A DNA stretch of 64,000 bases from Paraspadella gotoi (taxonomy: Eukaryota; Chaetognatha). Within the stretch, counting starts at the first letter, position 1. Each line of letters begins with the position of its first letter. This document shows positions 23,850 through 38,604 of this stretch, piece after piece. The stretch is from contig CM119266.1 in NCBI GenBank assembly GCA_051294375.1, positions 23,322,413-23,386,412 on the forward strand. Reading direction: 5' to 3'. The notes under the pieces are model-generated. The model was not told where the DNA came from and searched no databases. It saw only the letters and a list, made by a program, of their open reading frames with translations. The position numbers and the translations under genes were made by a program.

Positions 23850-24400
23850 AATGTAAATATGTAAATTTGAATACGTAGCTATAAATATTTAAAGGCACAA
23901 CAACTAAAAAAAAAATTAAAAAAAAAAAACCAGTCAAGCAAGCAAGGACAAGAACAAGCAGTATTTTTAGACTTTTCAAGTGGGAGGAATTTCGAGATTC
24001 GATGGGAAAGACGAAGACACGAATTCCTCAGTGACGCGCGCGTGGGGGGGGAGAGATCGTGCAGGACGTCTTGAGGAGGAAGGGGAGGAGGAGAAGGAGG
24101 AAGAGGAGGAGGAGGATGCGAAGGAGGACGACGACGACAACGACGTAGTGAAACACAGCTCGAGTGAAGAGAAAATATCGAGATCGTGAGTATAAAAATC
24201 GAATAAAGGTGAAGCGATTTAACTTCGTTATACTAAAGTCAAAAAATAATTAATTTTATCGATATAAATTCTCTTTATTTTTTTAAATAGTTTTAGACAA
24301 AGAAATCTAAAACCCGTCTTAGCGCGCATACTTTCGAAAACGAGGAATGATGAAAGGCATAACGGATATTTTATTCTGAGCAGTGAGCACCAGTAGCGGT
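23001..24400. other. Scr upstream DNA with AAAT/AAAG microsatellites
   Basis: (AAAT)n at about 23690-23790 passes into (AAAG)n at 23790-23850. A GGA/GAC purine block occurs at 24070-24145. No gene was recognised. Confidence 0.6.
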
Positions 24401-24453
24401 CCCTTTTTTTTATATTATCATACGGTTATGGAGAATAATGAATATAAACGAAG

Positions 24454-24454
<1 letters not shown>

Positions 24455-24487
<33 letters not shown>

Positions 24488-24515
24488 ACGCCGCCGCCGC
24501 CGACGCCGCCGCGGA
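24455..24515. repeat. (GCC)n microsatellite
   Basis: Nearly pure GCC units, broken by three GAC units. They encode poly-Pro/Arg/Gly in shadow frames only. Confidence 0.9.
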
Positions 24516-24721
24516 GACTTCGGAGAGAAGCAAAGGTCATTCCGCGCACAAGAGTCCACTTCGACGAGACACTTGGGGAAAGAGGGGGGAAGAGGGAGGG
24601 AGAAGAAGAGGGAAAGAAGAAAAGGGAAGGAAAGATTAAAGACAATTTAATGATGAAGAAGAAGAAGGAAGGGAGAAAGCCGGTCGAACAGTAAAAACCT
24701 AGAGATAGTGAGAGAAGAAGA

Positions 24722-24772
<51 letters not shown>

Positions 24773-24849
24773 TAGAGAGAGAGAGAGGAGAGAGAGAGAG
24801 AAGAAGAGACGAGAGAGGAGAGGAGAGAGAGAGAGAGACCCCCTTTGCG

Positions 24850-25110
24850 CAGCGCACGCACGCGCGCGCGATTTTTCGTCGAACGAGATGAAGACGTGCG
24901 CGTGCGAGATTTCGGCGGATATATTTATGGACGAGGCGGCGGTCAGGGCGGCGCCGCGGCGGCTGGGCGCCTGCGGCGCGGGTCCGGTTGTCAGGCGACG
25001 GCGAAAGATGAAGAATGAGGGTCGCAGATTCGAAAACCGTCTGGAGAACGTTTCGTCACGTCGTCTGAGAAGATGGTTGGAGTATGGAGGCGGTGGAGGG
25101 TGGATGTGGT
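24850..25110. promoter_or_regulatory. CpG-rich block upstream of Scr
   Basis: Dense CpG (GCGCACGCACGCGCGCGCG and GGCGGCGCCGCGGCGG) about 2.1-2.3 kb upstream of the Scr ATG, following a GA microsatellite at 24729-24837. It stands out from the AT/GA-rich surroundings and could be a distal promoter, a non-coding first exon or a regulatory island. An open frame from ATG 24888 (+) is present but shows no recognisable domain. Confidence 0.35.
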
Positions 25111-25630
25111 AGGTTAGAATAAGGTGGTTGCGGAGGGAGAGGGGAAATCTGAGGGGGAGGGGTCAGTACTGACTGGTGATATAACGAGCTGAAGGTCTGT
25201 TTGGAGAGGTTGTGAATGGTAACGAAAGGAAGCGAGGAGGAATTTGTGAACGGTTAAAGAGTGTTCAAAAAAAATCGTTCACGAGCGAAATGAACTGGGA
25301 TGGCCAAAAGCGATGGACTTTAAGAGAGAGGTAGTTTAGGAACAAGAGTTTTTTTGGTCTGAGATTCACGTTGATCGTTCTTTATGGGTTCGTCAGCAGC
25401 GTGGTGAAAACGTAAAACATCTGGAGAGAAAGAAAAAAAATGTTGTTTCACGATTTTGCTTTGTTTGTTAAAATGTCTGTATAATTATTCGTAACATGAG
25501 GTTTTAAATTAAAATTTAAAAACATTTAATTTACGCTGAATAGCTTCCGCTTTGTGAAAAAAAAAATACTCGCGCTGCGGGATCTTTTTTCTGGAGAGAA
25601 CCTTCACAGTTTCTTGCATCCTCCTTCTGC

Positions 25631-25684
<54 letters not shown>

Positions 25685-25901
25685 TCTCTCTCTCATCTCT
25701 CTTCGATCTCTCTGCCTCTCTCTCCTCCGCGAGTAACTGTGATGATGGCGGGAGGAATTGAAAGAGTGCGAGGAGGACAGCCCGCGACAATTCTGTACGA
25801 GGAGGTGAGAGGAGGCTACTCGGGATTGAGTGGATAATTACCATCACGACAAAATTATAATGCTCTCACGTTTTCCAGGAAAGAGAGACGGACGAGAGAG
25901 A

Positions 25902-25976
<75 letters not shown>

Positions 25977-27437
25977 TAGAGCTGGAAATAAGGGCGAGCA
26001 AGAGAGAGTCAAATTGCAAAGCAAAGTAATTTAATAAAGAGATTTAGCCAAATCATTTTCTTCAATATGTCTTCCCTTTATCAGAGATCATTTAATTAAG
26101 TTGAATGTATAACTAACTGTACCTTTCACAATGAAAATCGAGCATTGATTTGTAAGTCACGCTTAATATACAAATTTCATTAACAAATTGTTTTAATCGT
26201 ATAAATTTTTTACCGTCTTTAATAAGGCGTAGTGAAAGTTGCAGGTCAAAATTCGAATAGTTGTTCATGAACAGTCTTGTACTAAAGAACATTGATATAC
26301 AAAATTTTTTTTTTAAATTTCTCAATTTTCGCATACGCCCATATTTATACTATTTTTTTAAAAAACGATATTTTTTTTGTAATTTAAATTATAAGTTAAC
26401 GATAACAGTGTTTTAGGATTTTGACCCACTTAATGAAATAATTTTCTAAACAGAGTTATATATCGAATTCGAATCTTCTTTCAAAAATAAGAAAGAACCA
26501 TTTTAAATTTTTAACATTTTCTATGGCGAGTACTATGTATAAATTTGGACGTAGGCGAAAATTGAAAATTTATTTAAAATGGTTCACATGTACAAGCCTG
26601 TTCATGAGCTACTATTCGAATTTTCATTCAACTTGATTATAATATTTTTAGTCTTTAACCTTGCGTCGAATAACCGCAAATTCGAACCTGCATTTGTAAA
26701 TTTAAAACTCGATGTTTTTTTATAAAAATAATAAGAGTTTTGAAGAAGAATTTCGGTTTGTTGAAAAAAATGATTTAAAATTATATCGTTTAGCAAAACA
26801 AAGAAAATGACAATAAAGAGTAAAAAATAATAAACCAATACTAAATTATGAGGTAAATATTTTTACTTTTCACCAAGTTTCCCGCTTTCTTTTTCCCTTC
26901 AGTCTTTCGTATCTTCCTCCCTCTCTCTCTCTTTTAACTTTGTCATAAATCATGCATTGATAGTCTTTTTTTTTTGCGCGCCCTCTTTGGCAGACGAAGA
27001 GAGTTTAAAAAGCGTCAATGATGACAAAAGCGCATGAAAAGAGAAAGAGGAAAGATACGATTGGAGAGGAAAAATGCGGAAGGGTTATTCCTATTCTTTC
27101 TCTCTTTTCTTTCTTTTCTTTTCTCTCTCTCTCTTCATGAAGTTTCCCTTTATATTTCAACCCTCGTTACTTTCATGGGAACATCAAAACAGATTCGCAA
27201 AGGAAGATAGAAATGAGGGGTAGTGGGGATTCGACGGAGTCTAAAGTCAAAGCTCACCGCGGAGGAAAAAAGGGGGAAAAGAGAAAAGAAGAGGAAAAAG
27301 AAAAGAGCATCGCTCGTGATTTATCGGCTCGGCCATTCGACGGCAAAGATGTGGGAGAAATTGGGTCAAATCGAGGGAAGGGGATGCGAGATAGCAGGCG
27401 ACGCAACCGCGTGTGCATCACAAAAGGCAGAGAGAGA

Positions 27438-27479
<42 letters not shown>

Positions 27480-27627
27480 AGAGAGAGAGAGAGAGAGAGA
27501 CGAGGAGAGAGAGGAGAGAGAGAGAGAGAGAGTCTGCTTAGCTCGCGCGGACCCAAAAATCGAGCTCACGTTTCGCGCGTTCGTTTCTAGCGCGTTCGCT
27601 CTCTCTCTCTCTCCTCTCTTCTCTCTC

Positions 27628-27658
<31 letters not shown>

Positions 27659-28102
27659 TCTCTCTCTCTCTCTTCTCTCTCTTCTCTCGCTCGCTCGCTA
27701 GCTTTCGCGTGAGTGGCTGTCGTCTCGGTTGACAAAGTGCGTCTCTGCGCGTTTCGTCGCACGAGCTACGCACCGGAAGTGGAGATAAGGAGAAGAGATG
27801 TAGAAGAGAGCAGAAGAAGAGAGAGAGAGAGAGGAGAGGAGAGGGAAGAGAGAGAGAGGAGAGAGAGGAGAGAGGAGAGAGAAGAGAGAGTAGAGTGTTG
27901 GTTGATCATTTGCTTTGCCGTAAAACGTCGAAAACCTTGTTCTTGTCCTGACTAAATTGTATATTATGCTATAAGATATATAAAAATGGACCGACAAGAA
28001 AAAATTTTACTATATAATTTTTAATACTAAATATTCAAGTAATAAACTTAGCTCATCCCCGGAAGTCCTGACCTCCGTTGTAATTTTGTTTCTCCTCTCT
28101 CT

Positions 28103-28149
<47 letters not shown>

Positions 28150-28189
28150 TCTCTCTCTCTCTCTCGTCTCTCGTCCGTCTCTCAATAAC
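25111..28189. other. Non-coding region with CT/GA microsatellites
   Basis: Runs lie at about 25632-25692 (CT), 25895-25970 (GA), 27425-27533 (GA), 27597-27690 (CT), 27818-27892 (GA) and 28094-28168 (CT). AT-rich unique DNA lies at 26030-26870. No supported exon. Confidence 0.6.
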
Positions 28190-28395
28190 NNNNNNNNNNN
28201 NNNNNNNNNNNNNNNNNNNNNNNNNNNNNNNNNNNNNNNNNNNNNNNNNNNNNNNNNNNNNNNNNNNNNNNNNNNNNNNNNNNNNNNNNNNNNNNNNNNN
28301 NNNNNNNNNNNNNNNNNNNNNNNNNNNNNNNNNNNNNNNNNNNNNNNNNNNNNNNNNNNNNNNNNNNNNNNNNNNNNNNNNNNNNNNNNNNNNNN
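28190..28395. other. Assembly gap
   Basis: N run just after a CT microsatellite. Confidence 0.98.
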
Positions 28396-28944
28396 CGAGC
28401 CGATAAATCACGGACGATGCTCTTTTCTTTTTCTCTTCTTTTCTCTTTTTCCCCCTTTTTCCTTCGCGGTTTGACTTTGACTCTCGACGTTCAGTTTCTT
28501 TTGTGAATTCGTCCTGTGTGGTCTTGCCACGGAGCCCACGTCACTCTCACTGTCGTTTTCTGACTGATCTTTGACATTGAAACTGAACAGTCGGCCTTGG
28601 GCTGGTTTTCATTTCGGTTGCGAGGTTAATTGTTAAATTGATCTTACAAGATAGCTGGAAGAGAGTCAGAAATCCATTCAATCTAACTAAAATCATCTGT
28701 TCAAAAAGGAAGTACTTGTTTAACTTATAAAATACCAGTTTGCGAAGATATAATCTCTATCCAATATTCTCTTTCTTCCACTCAGACAATCTGGGCCAAC
28801 CACGTTGAAGAGGTCCAAACCGATTTCTCAAACACCCCTTCCTCACTTTTTATGGCGATTTGCTCGACCTTNNNNNNNNNNTATCTGACGAAAGCAGAGA
28901 GAAAATATTTCACTCATTCCACCACCTGATTTTGTTATCTGTTC
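28396..28944. other. Unique non-coding DNA with a 10-N gap (28872-28881)
   Basis: Moderately complex sequence without a recognisable exon. Confidence 0.5.
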
Positions 28945-29194
28945 NNNNNNNNNNNNNNNNNNNNNNNNNNNNNNNNNNNNNNNNNNNNNNNNNNNNNNNN
29001 NNNNNNNNNNNNNNNNNNNNNNNNNNNNNNNNNNNNNNNNNNNNNNNNNNNNNNNNNNNNNNNNNNNNNNNNNNNNNNNNNNNNNNNNNNNNNNNNNNNN
29101 NNNNNNNNNNNNNNNNNNNNNNNNNNNNNNNNNNNNNNNNNNNNNNNNNNNNNNNNNNNNNNNNNNNNNNNNNNNNNNNNNNNNNNNNNNNNNN
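28945..29194. other. Assembly gap
   Basis: N run of 250 bases. Confidence 0.98.
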
Positions 29195-29294
29195 CACCGC
29201 CTCTCACCGCCGCCGCCGCCAACGGCCGAGCTCTGACACACACACAAGCTCAAACAAAAGGATTTCATCCACGACGATGCCAGGAAACCTGAAA

Positions 29295-29334
29295 ACCAAT
29301 CAGCGATTAGGACGAGAGAGGATGAGCCAATGAG
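29295..29334. promoter_or_regulatory. Two CCAAT boxes
   Basis: ACCAATCAG at 29295-29303 and GCCAATGAG at 29326-29334 lie in a CpG-containing stretch. They fit NF-Y consensus; no transcript is identifiable. Confidence 0.3.
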
Positions 29335-29966
29335 AGGCCAAGGACGAGGTCAAACGTGTCACCCGGACGCGGGACAAGATCAAGGGAGGACGCGGAGGGG
29401 GCGCGGCGGATGGAGACGAAACGAGAGGAGCGAAGAAGACGAAGGGGAGGAATAAATGTGACGAAAATAATCGACGATTCGGGCGAACGAAGATTTTTAT
29501 TTTTAGATGGGGAGACGCATTTACCAAAAGAAAAATCATAATTTTTCGTTTAATCAATAGATCACAAATTTATTGTCAGCGTAGGAGCGAATTAAGAAAC
29601 AAAGGGTTCTAAGTTATAACGTACTTACTTTTACATTTAATGCTTTAGTCTATCAAAGTTTCATTATCTCTTTTTCGTAAAACTCTGATTATGTACGTAA
29701 TAATGTATCCAATGACAGAAACACTTGACTGGGTAGACTTAAGGATTTGCTGAGAGAAACGGAAAACCGTCTTAATAGTGAATCAGACCAACTGAGTTTA
29801 GTTTGCATATCCGACTTATCCGTTTTTGCTCAATTGGTTGGTCAACTTTTTGAATTCCGTTCCTCATATTTTAGAGTATTTGGTTTTTTTAGTTGTTTTC
29901 AATTTATTTTAGCGTATTCTTTGTGATTAGTTTGTTTAAGTCTGTCTACTTATTTATTAAATTTAC
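29335..29966. other. Non-coding stretch, no gene seen
   Basis: GC-rich to about 29500, then AT-rich. Only short ORFs without domain signals. Confidence 0.5.
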
Positions 29967-30334
29967 NNNNNNNNNNNNNNNNNNNNNNNNNNNNNNNNNN
30001 NNNNNNNNNNNNNNNNNNNNNNNNNNNNNNNNNNNNNNNNNNNNNNNNNNNNNNNNNNNNNNNNNNNNNNNNNNNNNNNNNNNNNNNNNNNNNNNNNNNN
30101 NNNNNNNNNNNNNNNNNNNNNNNNNNNNNNNNNNNNNNNNNNNNNNNNNNNNNNNNNNNNNNNNNNNNNNNNNNNNNNNNNNNNNNNNNNNNNNNNNNNN
30201 NNNNNNNNNNNNNNNNNNNNNNNNNNNNNNNNNNNNNNNNNNNNNNNNNNNNNNNNNNNNNNNNNNNNNNNNNNNNNNNNNNNNNNNNNNNNNNNNNNNN
30301 NNNNNNNNNNNNNNNNNNNNNNNNNNNNNNNNNN
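29967..30334. other. Assembly gap
   Basis: N run of 368 bases. Confidence 0.98.
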
Positions 30335-33243
<2,909 letters not shown>

Positions 33244-33266
33244 NNNNNNNNNNNNNNNNNNNNNNN
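33244..33266. other. 23-base assembly gap in a CT run
   Basis: CT microsatellite on both sides. Confidence 0.98.
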
Positions 33267-33716
33267 CTCTCCACCCAGGCCATATTCGAGGACGGAGTGA
33301 CATAAGGTGTTGCCTCATCGGTCGAGGCCGTGAGGAGCGAGGGAGCGGCGGCGGCTGTCTGGCCCGCGGGTCGGAGAGGGAAGGGAACGGGGAAGAGAAA
33401 CGGGGAGGGGGGCGTGGGGTCAAACCCAAGCCAATGACCGAGACGCAGATTTTCAGATCAGTCGATTTCGATGACTTTGTTTCGGGGGTCGCGATTTACG
33501 CAATTTGCGTATTTTGATTTTCGTGTGAATTTATTAAATTTTATTGATATTTAATAAAGGGTAATTATTTAAATATTTAATATTATACATTGATTTTGTT
33601 ATTGACTTGAATTATCTATTTCGATGAAAAATCGCGTTCACCGTCCTTGGCGGTAACTATGGCATCTCTCTCTCTCTCTCTCTCTACTCTCTCTCTCTCC
33701 TTCTCTCTCTCTCTCT

Positions 33717-33755
<39 letters not shown>

Positions 33756-33796
33756 CTTCTCTGTACTTTCCTTCTGTGCTCTCCTTCTCCCTATCT

Positions 33797-33843
<47 letters not shown>

Positions 33844-33943
33844 ACGAGACGTAACCAGACGAAACTTCATTTCTCATTTCCATCTACAAGATCGACGGTG
33901 AGACGGACGCGATCTCTCGTTTGAGAATCGCCTCGGTAATTGG
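33267..33943. other. GC-rich stretch then CT microsatellites
   Basis: 33280-33440 is GC-rich with no recognisable exon. CT/TCTC runs cover 33665-33842. Confidence 0.55.
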
Positions 33944-33970
33944 CCGATCACGTGACGAGGTCACGTGACG
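33944..33970. promoter_or_regulatory. Paired palindromic CACGTG E-boxes
   Basis: TCACGTGA at 33948-33955 and GTCACGTGAC at 33960-33969 lie within 22 bp. The first sits in GGCCGATCACGTGA, a 14-mer that recurs at 36861-36874. The motif fits bHLH-Zip (USF/MITF/TFEB-like) sites. Confidence 0.4.
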
Positions 33971-35099
33971 AACCCAATTCGCGCGTCATTGAAGGATTTA
34001 TGAGAAATCAGTTCAAAAGATTAGAGCCGAAATTAATGGTAGAGACTGGAGAGGCTTTGACTTAAAAAAAAAAAATTCTTATTCACAATGCGCTGAAGAC
34101 GAATCGAAACAGTTCGTCTAACAATAAAACTCACTTGATATAAAAGGTTGAATTAATTTACTGAAAATTAAACGACTGAAACTAAAACACGCCACAAAAA
34201 AACTCCAATTTTAGACAACTGTTGATTTGCTTCGATTTTGTCAAAACTTATTTGCAATTGTTTGATTTCAACGTTTCTGACTCATGATTAAAGATGAAAG
34301 AGGATGATTCTCAGCCTCTTTAACGTCTGGCTGAGGGGAGAGGGTCGACCCGATTGAACTTGACCCTTCGATCCTCGACGGACGGTTTGATCGATCGATC
34401 GACGCTTCTCGGCAGATCGGGCTCGGAATTTTGGCGGTTGGCTTTTTTTACTAGAATATTTAAATATACTACATACATATGTAAATAATTGTAAACTGTT
34501 ATTTTTGCTTTACTATTCAAGCCTAAAAATCCAACCGCAAAGCTCAATGTAGATTTTCGACCCAGATTAATTCTCAACAGATTCATCCTATTTTTGCAAA
34601 AATCTCCCTTACTATGTATTCGTATCGATTCCCACATAACCAATCAACCGTAATCGTCCTGTCCAAACATACTGTCCTCTTATTGACGATCGTCTTGAAA
34701 CCTTTCGTCAACCGAGTATCCGCGATGCTTCTACTTCTGTTTTTCGACCAATCACAGAACTTCTTCCTCGATCCTCGTCTCCGATTGGTCCTGGTCTCAT
34801 CGATCAATTTCTCGCCGCAGTCAACGAACCGCGTTCTCTAATCGAAGTCCAGACGTCTAGACGGATCGCCTCTCATCGACCAAAAACGGGAAAAAGGGGT
34901 GAAAAAGGCGAGACTTTGGGGGTCAGACTTGTGTAACTAATGATTCCGAGGCCTCGAGGCAACTCGCCCGCGAGGGGCTGACGACGACGACGACGAAAAA
35001 GAAGACGATGACGTGGTCCGTCGAGCACGAGGCTTTCTTCAATATTTGAGTGGTCCGAGTGTCTCAGTCTCTCGTCTCTCTCCGATCACTTTTCCGACT

Positions 35100-35141
<42 letters not shown>
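33971..35141. other. Unique DNA with three CCAAT boxes
   Basis: AACCAATCAA 34638-34647, GACCAATCAC 34746-34755 and reverse-orientation GATTGGTC 34783-34790 lie within 155 bp and could mark an NF-Y-type promoter. A GATC/ATCG tandem is at about 34390-34402. The stretch ends in a CT run, 35101-35141. No exon was recognised. Confidence 0.4.
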
Positions 35142-35144
<3 letters not shown>

Positions 35145-36029
35145 GTAATCGGAGTGTGATTCAAGGTTACTTTCATTTCGTTCATGATTTTTGACCCAAA
35201 ACCTCGAAGTGGTGAACTCAATGTTTGTGAGATGGCAGCCAACAAGAAATCCCAGACACGAAATGGCATTGGAATGAGGAAATCACAAATAATTTCCCAA
35301 CATCAATGGACAATACATTTGAGGGCAAAATGACTGAAAACAAAGAAGAAAATTTTCAGAAAAAAGTGTTAGCGATACTAGTCATAATACATTAAATCAA
35401 AACACAATTTTTGAAAAGTTGACCCAGAAAAACTAGACATTTTCTACTTTTTTCTTTTATACTTTTAATTGCAGAAAGTCTCCTGATAAACTTAAATGTC
35501 ATAAAGTAGTTAAAGAAGGCAGTAAAGAACGGAGGAAATTAGGAAATCGTTCCGTTAACCTTGAGGAGCGAAAACGACGCATTGTTTTTGTTTTTTCTTT
35601 TCTCTCACAACGAAGATCTCGTTTCAGGTCGTTTGCTCGAGTCGGAAAATACTACTTGGGAAAGAAGGGGGGAAAACTTCTCCCGCGATGAACCTTAAAA
35701 AACCATTTCTCGCCGATTGTTCGTGTTGAAGTAACTAAAACAAAATTGAAAGCTCGTTATATCTATTATGCGATGACATTGACATTCACTGGTTTTAGTA
35801 GTATCTTGTGCAATGTAGAATAAAGATCCTTTCTCACCCCGTAAAACTTTCAATGCGAAAATATACTAAACACGGTTTCCACTGTAGAAAAAACAACTGA
35901 TTTCATTAGGAGCTTTTTACAACGCCCCCGAATCTCCCCCTCCTTTAGTTCTCGTTTTGTCAGAGAAAAATAAGAAGACGGCTTTAGATGCTATCAGTAG
36001 CATCATTAGTGAAGATTTGTGCCAGAGCC

Positions 36030-36125
<96 letters not shown>

Positions 36126-36710
36126 GAGAAAGAAACAGAGAAAATAAAAGTTTGTAGATTGAAACGCTGAACACAAAAGGCAGGCATCAAGAAACCATTA
36201 GGCAGAATCTACTGATGCTTCTTCTTTCCCTCCATCGCAGCAAAAGAGAATCAAATTCGATTTGAACATCTGCCAAAAGAAAAAAAGAAAAGAAGAAGAG
36301 AAAAGAAGAAAAGAGAGGAGAGAGAGAGAAGAATTCCATGGGCTTCTTGGAACGACCTTGTAATCGCGTTATAAAATAAAGATCGATTTCCCGAGGAGAT
36401 TTCTTATTTCTTTACTCTCTTCCTATACTTTTTTTATTAAAACGTTTTTACTCTTCCAACTTTTTAAATGATAAATTAACATTAATTAGTTTTCAAAAGT
36501 TATGTTCACAAAAAGTAATCAAACGCCCGATCGATTTTATAATATAAATCTTTGTTCCCATTAAGAAATCGGTGTTCAACGAACAAAATTCTAAATTTTC
36601 CTTCTCAATCTTTCTTTCTCGCCTCATTTCGTATTTATGCCATTTTCTCCTTTTCCTTTTCTGCATTTCATTCCACTTTTCTCTCTCGCGATCGTTTTTT
36701 CACTCTCCGT

Positions 36711-36726
36711 CCATCCATCCATCCAT

Positions 36727-36752
<26 letters not shown>
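36711..36752. repeat. (CCAT)n microsatellite
   Basis: A perfect CCAT array. Its inverted counterpart near 40130-40195 is strongly degenerate (ATGG units mixed with GGATGTGA and similar). Confidence 0.9.
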
Positions 36753-36759
<7 letters not shown>

Positions 36760-37313
36760 ATTCTTTTCCATCATCTTTTCTTCCACTTAGATCCTTCACG
36801 CGACGGAAATGATAAGGAGGATGAAAAATAGGCTTTCGAGTTCCACCACGCCCACTTCCGGCCGATCACGTGATGCGGGGCGGTAAGCCTTCCATCTTCC
36901 GCGCTAACCATCGCTTTGTCATTTTTTCTTCGTTTTTTTTTTCAATGACTGGATTATAAATATAATATAATATAATATAATATATATAATATATAAACTT
37001 TTTCCCTCGACTTATTCATCGGAGGTTTTTCGACGCACATCAATTTTGAAAAATATTGTATATTAATATTTGCATCATTGGCGAATAAAATATGGGCGGT
37101 ATCAAAACTTAAATATTATCCCCCGACATAGTAATTAGTAAGTGACAAGCGTAACTGTCTATTTTATCTTTAAATTTTTTTTTTTCCAAATTCCGATGTA
37201 AAACTTCTCTCTCCCCTCCCAGCGGTTAGTTTTTGAGCTCACCAGTTCCCAGGTTCCGTCGATACTTTGAAAATGCGACTCACGTCTTTCTCGACTCAGT
37301 CACGGCCTCTAAC

Positions 37314-37495
37314 NNNNNNNNNNNNNNNNNNNNNNNNNNNNNNNNNNNNNNNNNNNNNNNNNNNNNNNNNNNNNNNNNNNNNNNNNNNNNNNNNNNNNNN
37401 NNNNNNNNNNNNNNNNNNNNNNNNNNNNNNNNNNNNNNNNNNNNNNNNNNNNNNNNNNNNNNNNNNNNNNNNNNNNNNNNNNNNNNNNNNNNNNN
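37314..37495. other. Assembly gap
   Basis: The partner arm shows a 38-bp GC-rich minisatellite at this place (39430-39560), which probably explains the gap. Confidence 0.95.
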
Positions 37496-37628
37496 CCGCC
37501 GCAGCCTTTCACCCCCCCTTCCTCCTATCCATGTTTCTATTGAAAAAACAGCGGTGGAATTAATATGGTAGGGCTAACGCGCTGGTTAATTTTCTTAAAA
37601 ACAATCAATTTTGTATGATATGAATTAA

Positions 37629-37820
37629 NNNNNNNNNNNNNNNNNNNNNNNNNNNNNNNNNNNNNNNNNNNNNNNNNNNNNNNNNNNNNNNNNNNNNNNN
37701 NNNNNNNNNNNNNNNNNNNNNNNNNNNNNNNNNNNNNNNNNNNNNNNNNNNNNNNNNNNNNNNNNNNNNNNNNNNNNNNNNNNNNNNNNNNNNNNNNNNN
37801 NNNNNNNNNNNNNNNNNNNN
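37629..37820. other. Assembly gap
   Basis: N run of 192 bases in the left arm. The corresponding position in the right arm (about 39260-39300) has only a few tens of bases, so the gap length may be arbitrary. Confidence 0.95.
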
Positions 37821-38110
37821 TCAATATTTATTTTTTGCGCAGACACGAAAACCGTCCCTTTCCCTGCTAGTGTCATGCGATCGAAAAGACATCATCGGGT
37901 GATCGTGTGTCATCCTACAGAACCATTCTCGTCCATCTGCAGGGGATACCGTGTCATTCACTCGGAGTATTTTTTTTTTCTTCAACCTGCCCGTACGAGT
38001 CTCATGCGAAGAATCGGTGATCTCTATCGATCTCTCGTCGCGAGTAAATTCCATCCCGATACAGGGATATAAATCAAAACTAGGACAGAATGAGAGAGCG
38101 AAAAAGAGCT

Positions 38111-38337
38111 NNNNNNNNNNNNNNNNNNNNNNNNNNNNNNNNNNNNNNNNNNNNNNNNNNNNNNNNNNNNNNNNNNNNNNNNNNNNNNNNNNNNNNNNNN
38201 NNNNNNNNNNNNNNNNNNNNNNNNNNNNNNNNNNNNNNNNNNNNNNNNNNNNNNNNNNNNNNNNNNNNNNNNNNNNNNNNNNNNNNNNNNNNNNNNNNNN
38301 NNNNNNNNNNNNNNNNNNNNNNNNNNNNNNNNNNNNN
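38111..38337. other. Assembly gap
   Basis: The right arm has a CT microsatellite (38814-38960) at the equivalent place. Confidence 0.95.
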
Positions 38338-38545
38338 TATAATTTACTATTATTTTTCTCTCATCCTATGCTAAAACAATTTATCTTTATTCAGTATCTT
38401 CATAAATTCAGTAGTTGAAAAAATGTTAAAATATTTAATTTTTTTTTAAAATTGAAAAAAAAAAGTTCTGACATTCGTCGGCCGAATCTCTTGATTTATT
38501 TCTACTGTATCCCGAAGGATGAGTTATTGCCGTAGCTCATCAGAC

Positions 38546-38579
<34 letters not shown>

Positions 38580-38604
38580 NNNNNNNNNNNNNNNNNNNNN
38601 NNNN
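38580..38604. other. 25-base assembly gap at the symmetry point of inverted duplication 2
   Basis: Sequence on both sides is mutually reverse-complementary outward from this N run. Confidence 0.97.

Larger units (their letters stand above)
35142..38579. repeat. Left arm of large inverted duplication 2
   Basis: Matched in reverse complement by 38605-41738. Example pairs are 35150-35370 with 41520-41740, 35900-36030 with 40860-41000, 37500-37628 with 39300-39440, 37821-38100 with 38970-39260, and 38380-38560 with 38610-38760. This arm contains gaps at 37314-37495, 37629-37820 and 38111-38337, a pure GA run at 36031-36120 and (CCAT)n at 36711-36752. There is no recognisable coding exon. Confidence 0.92.
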
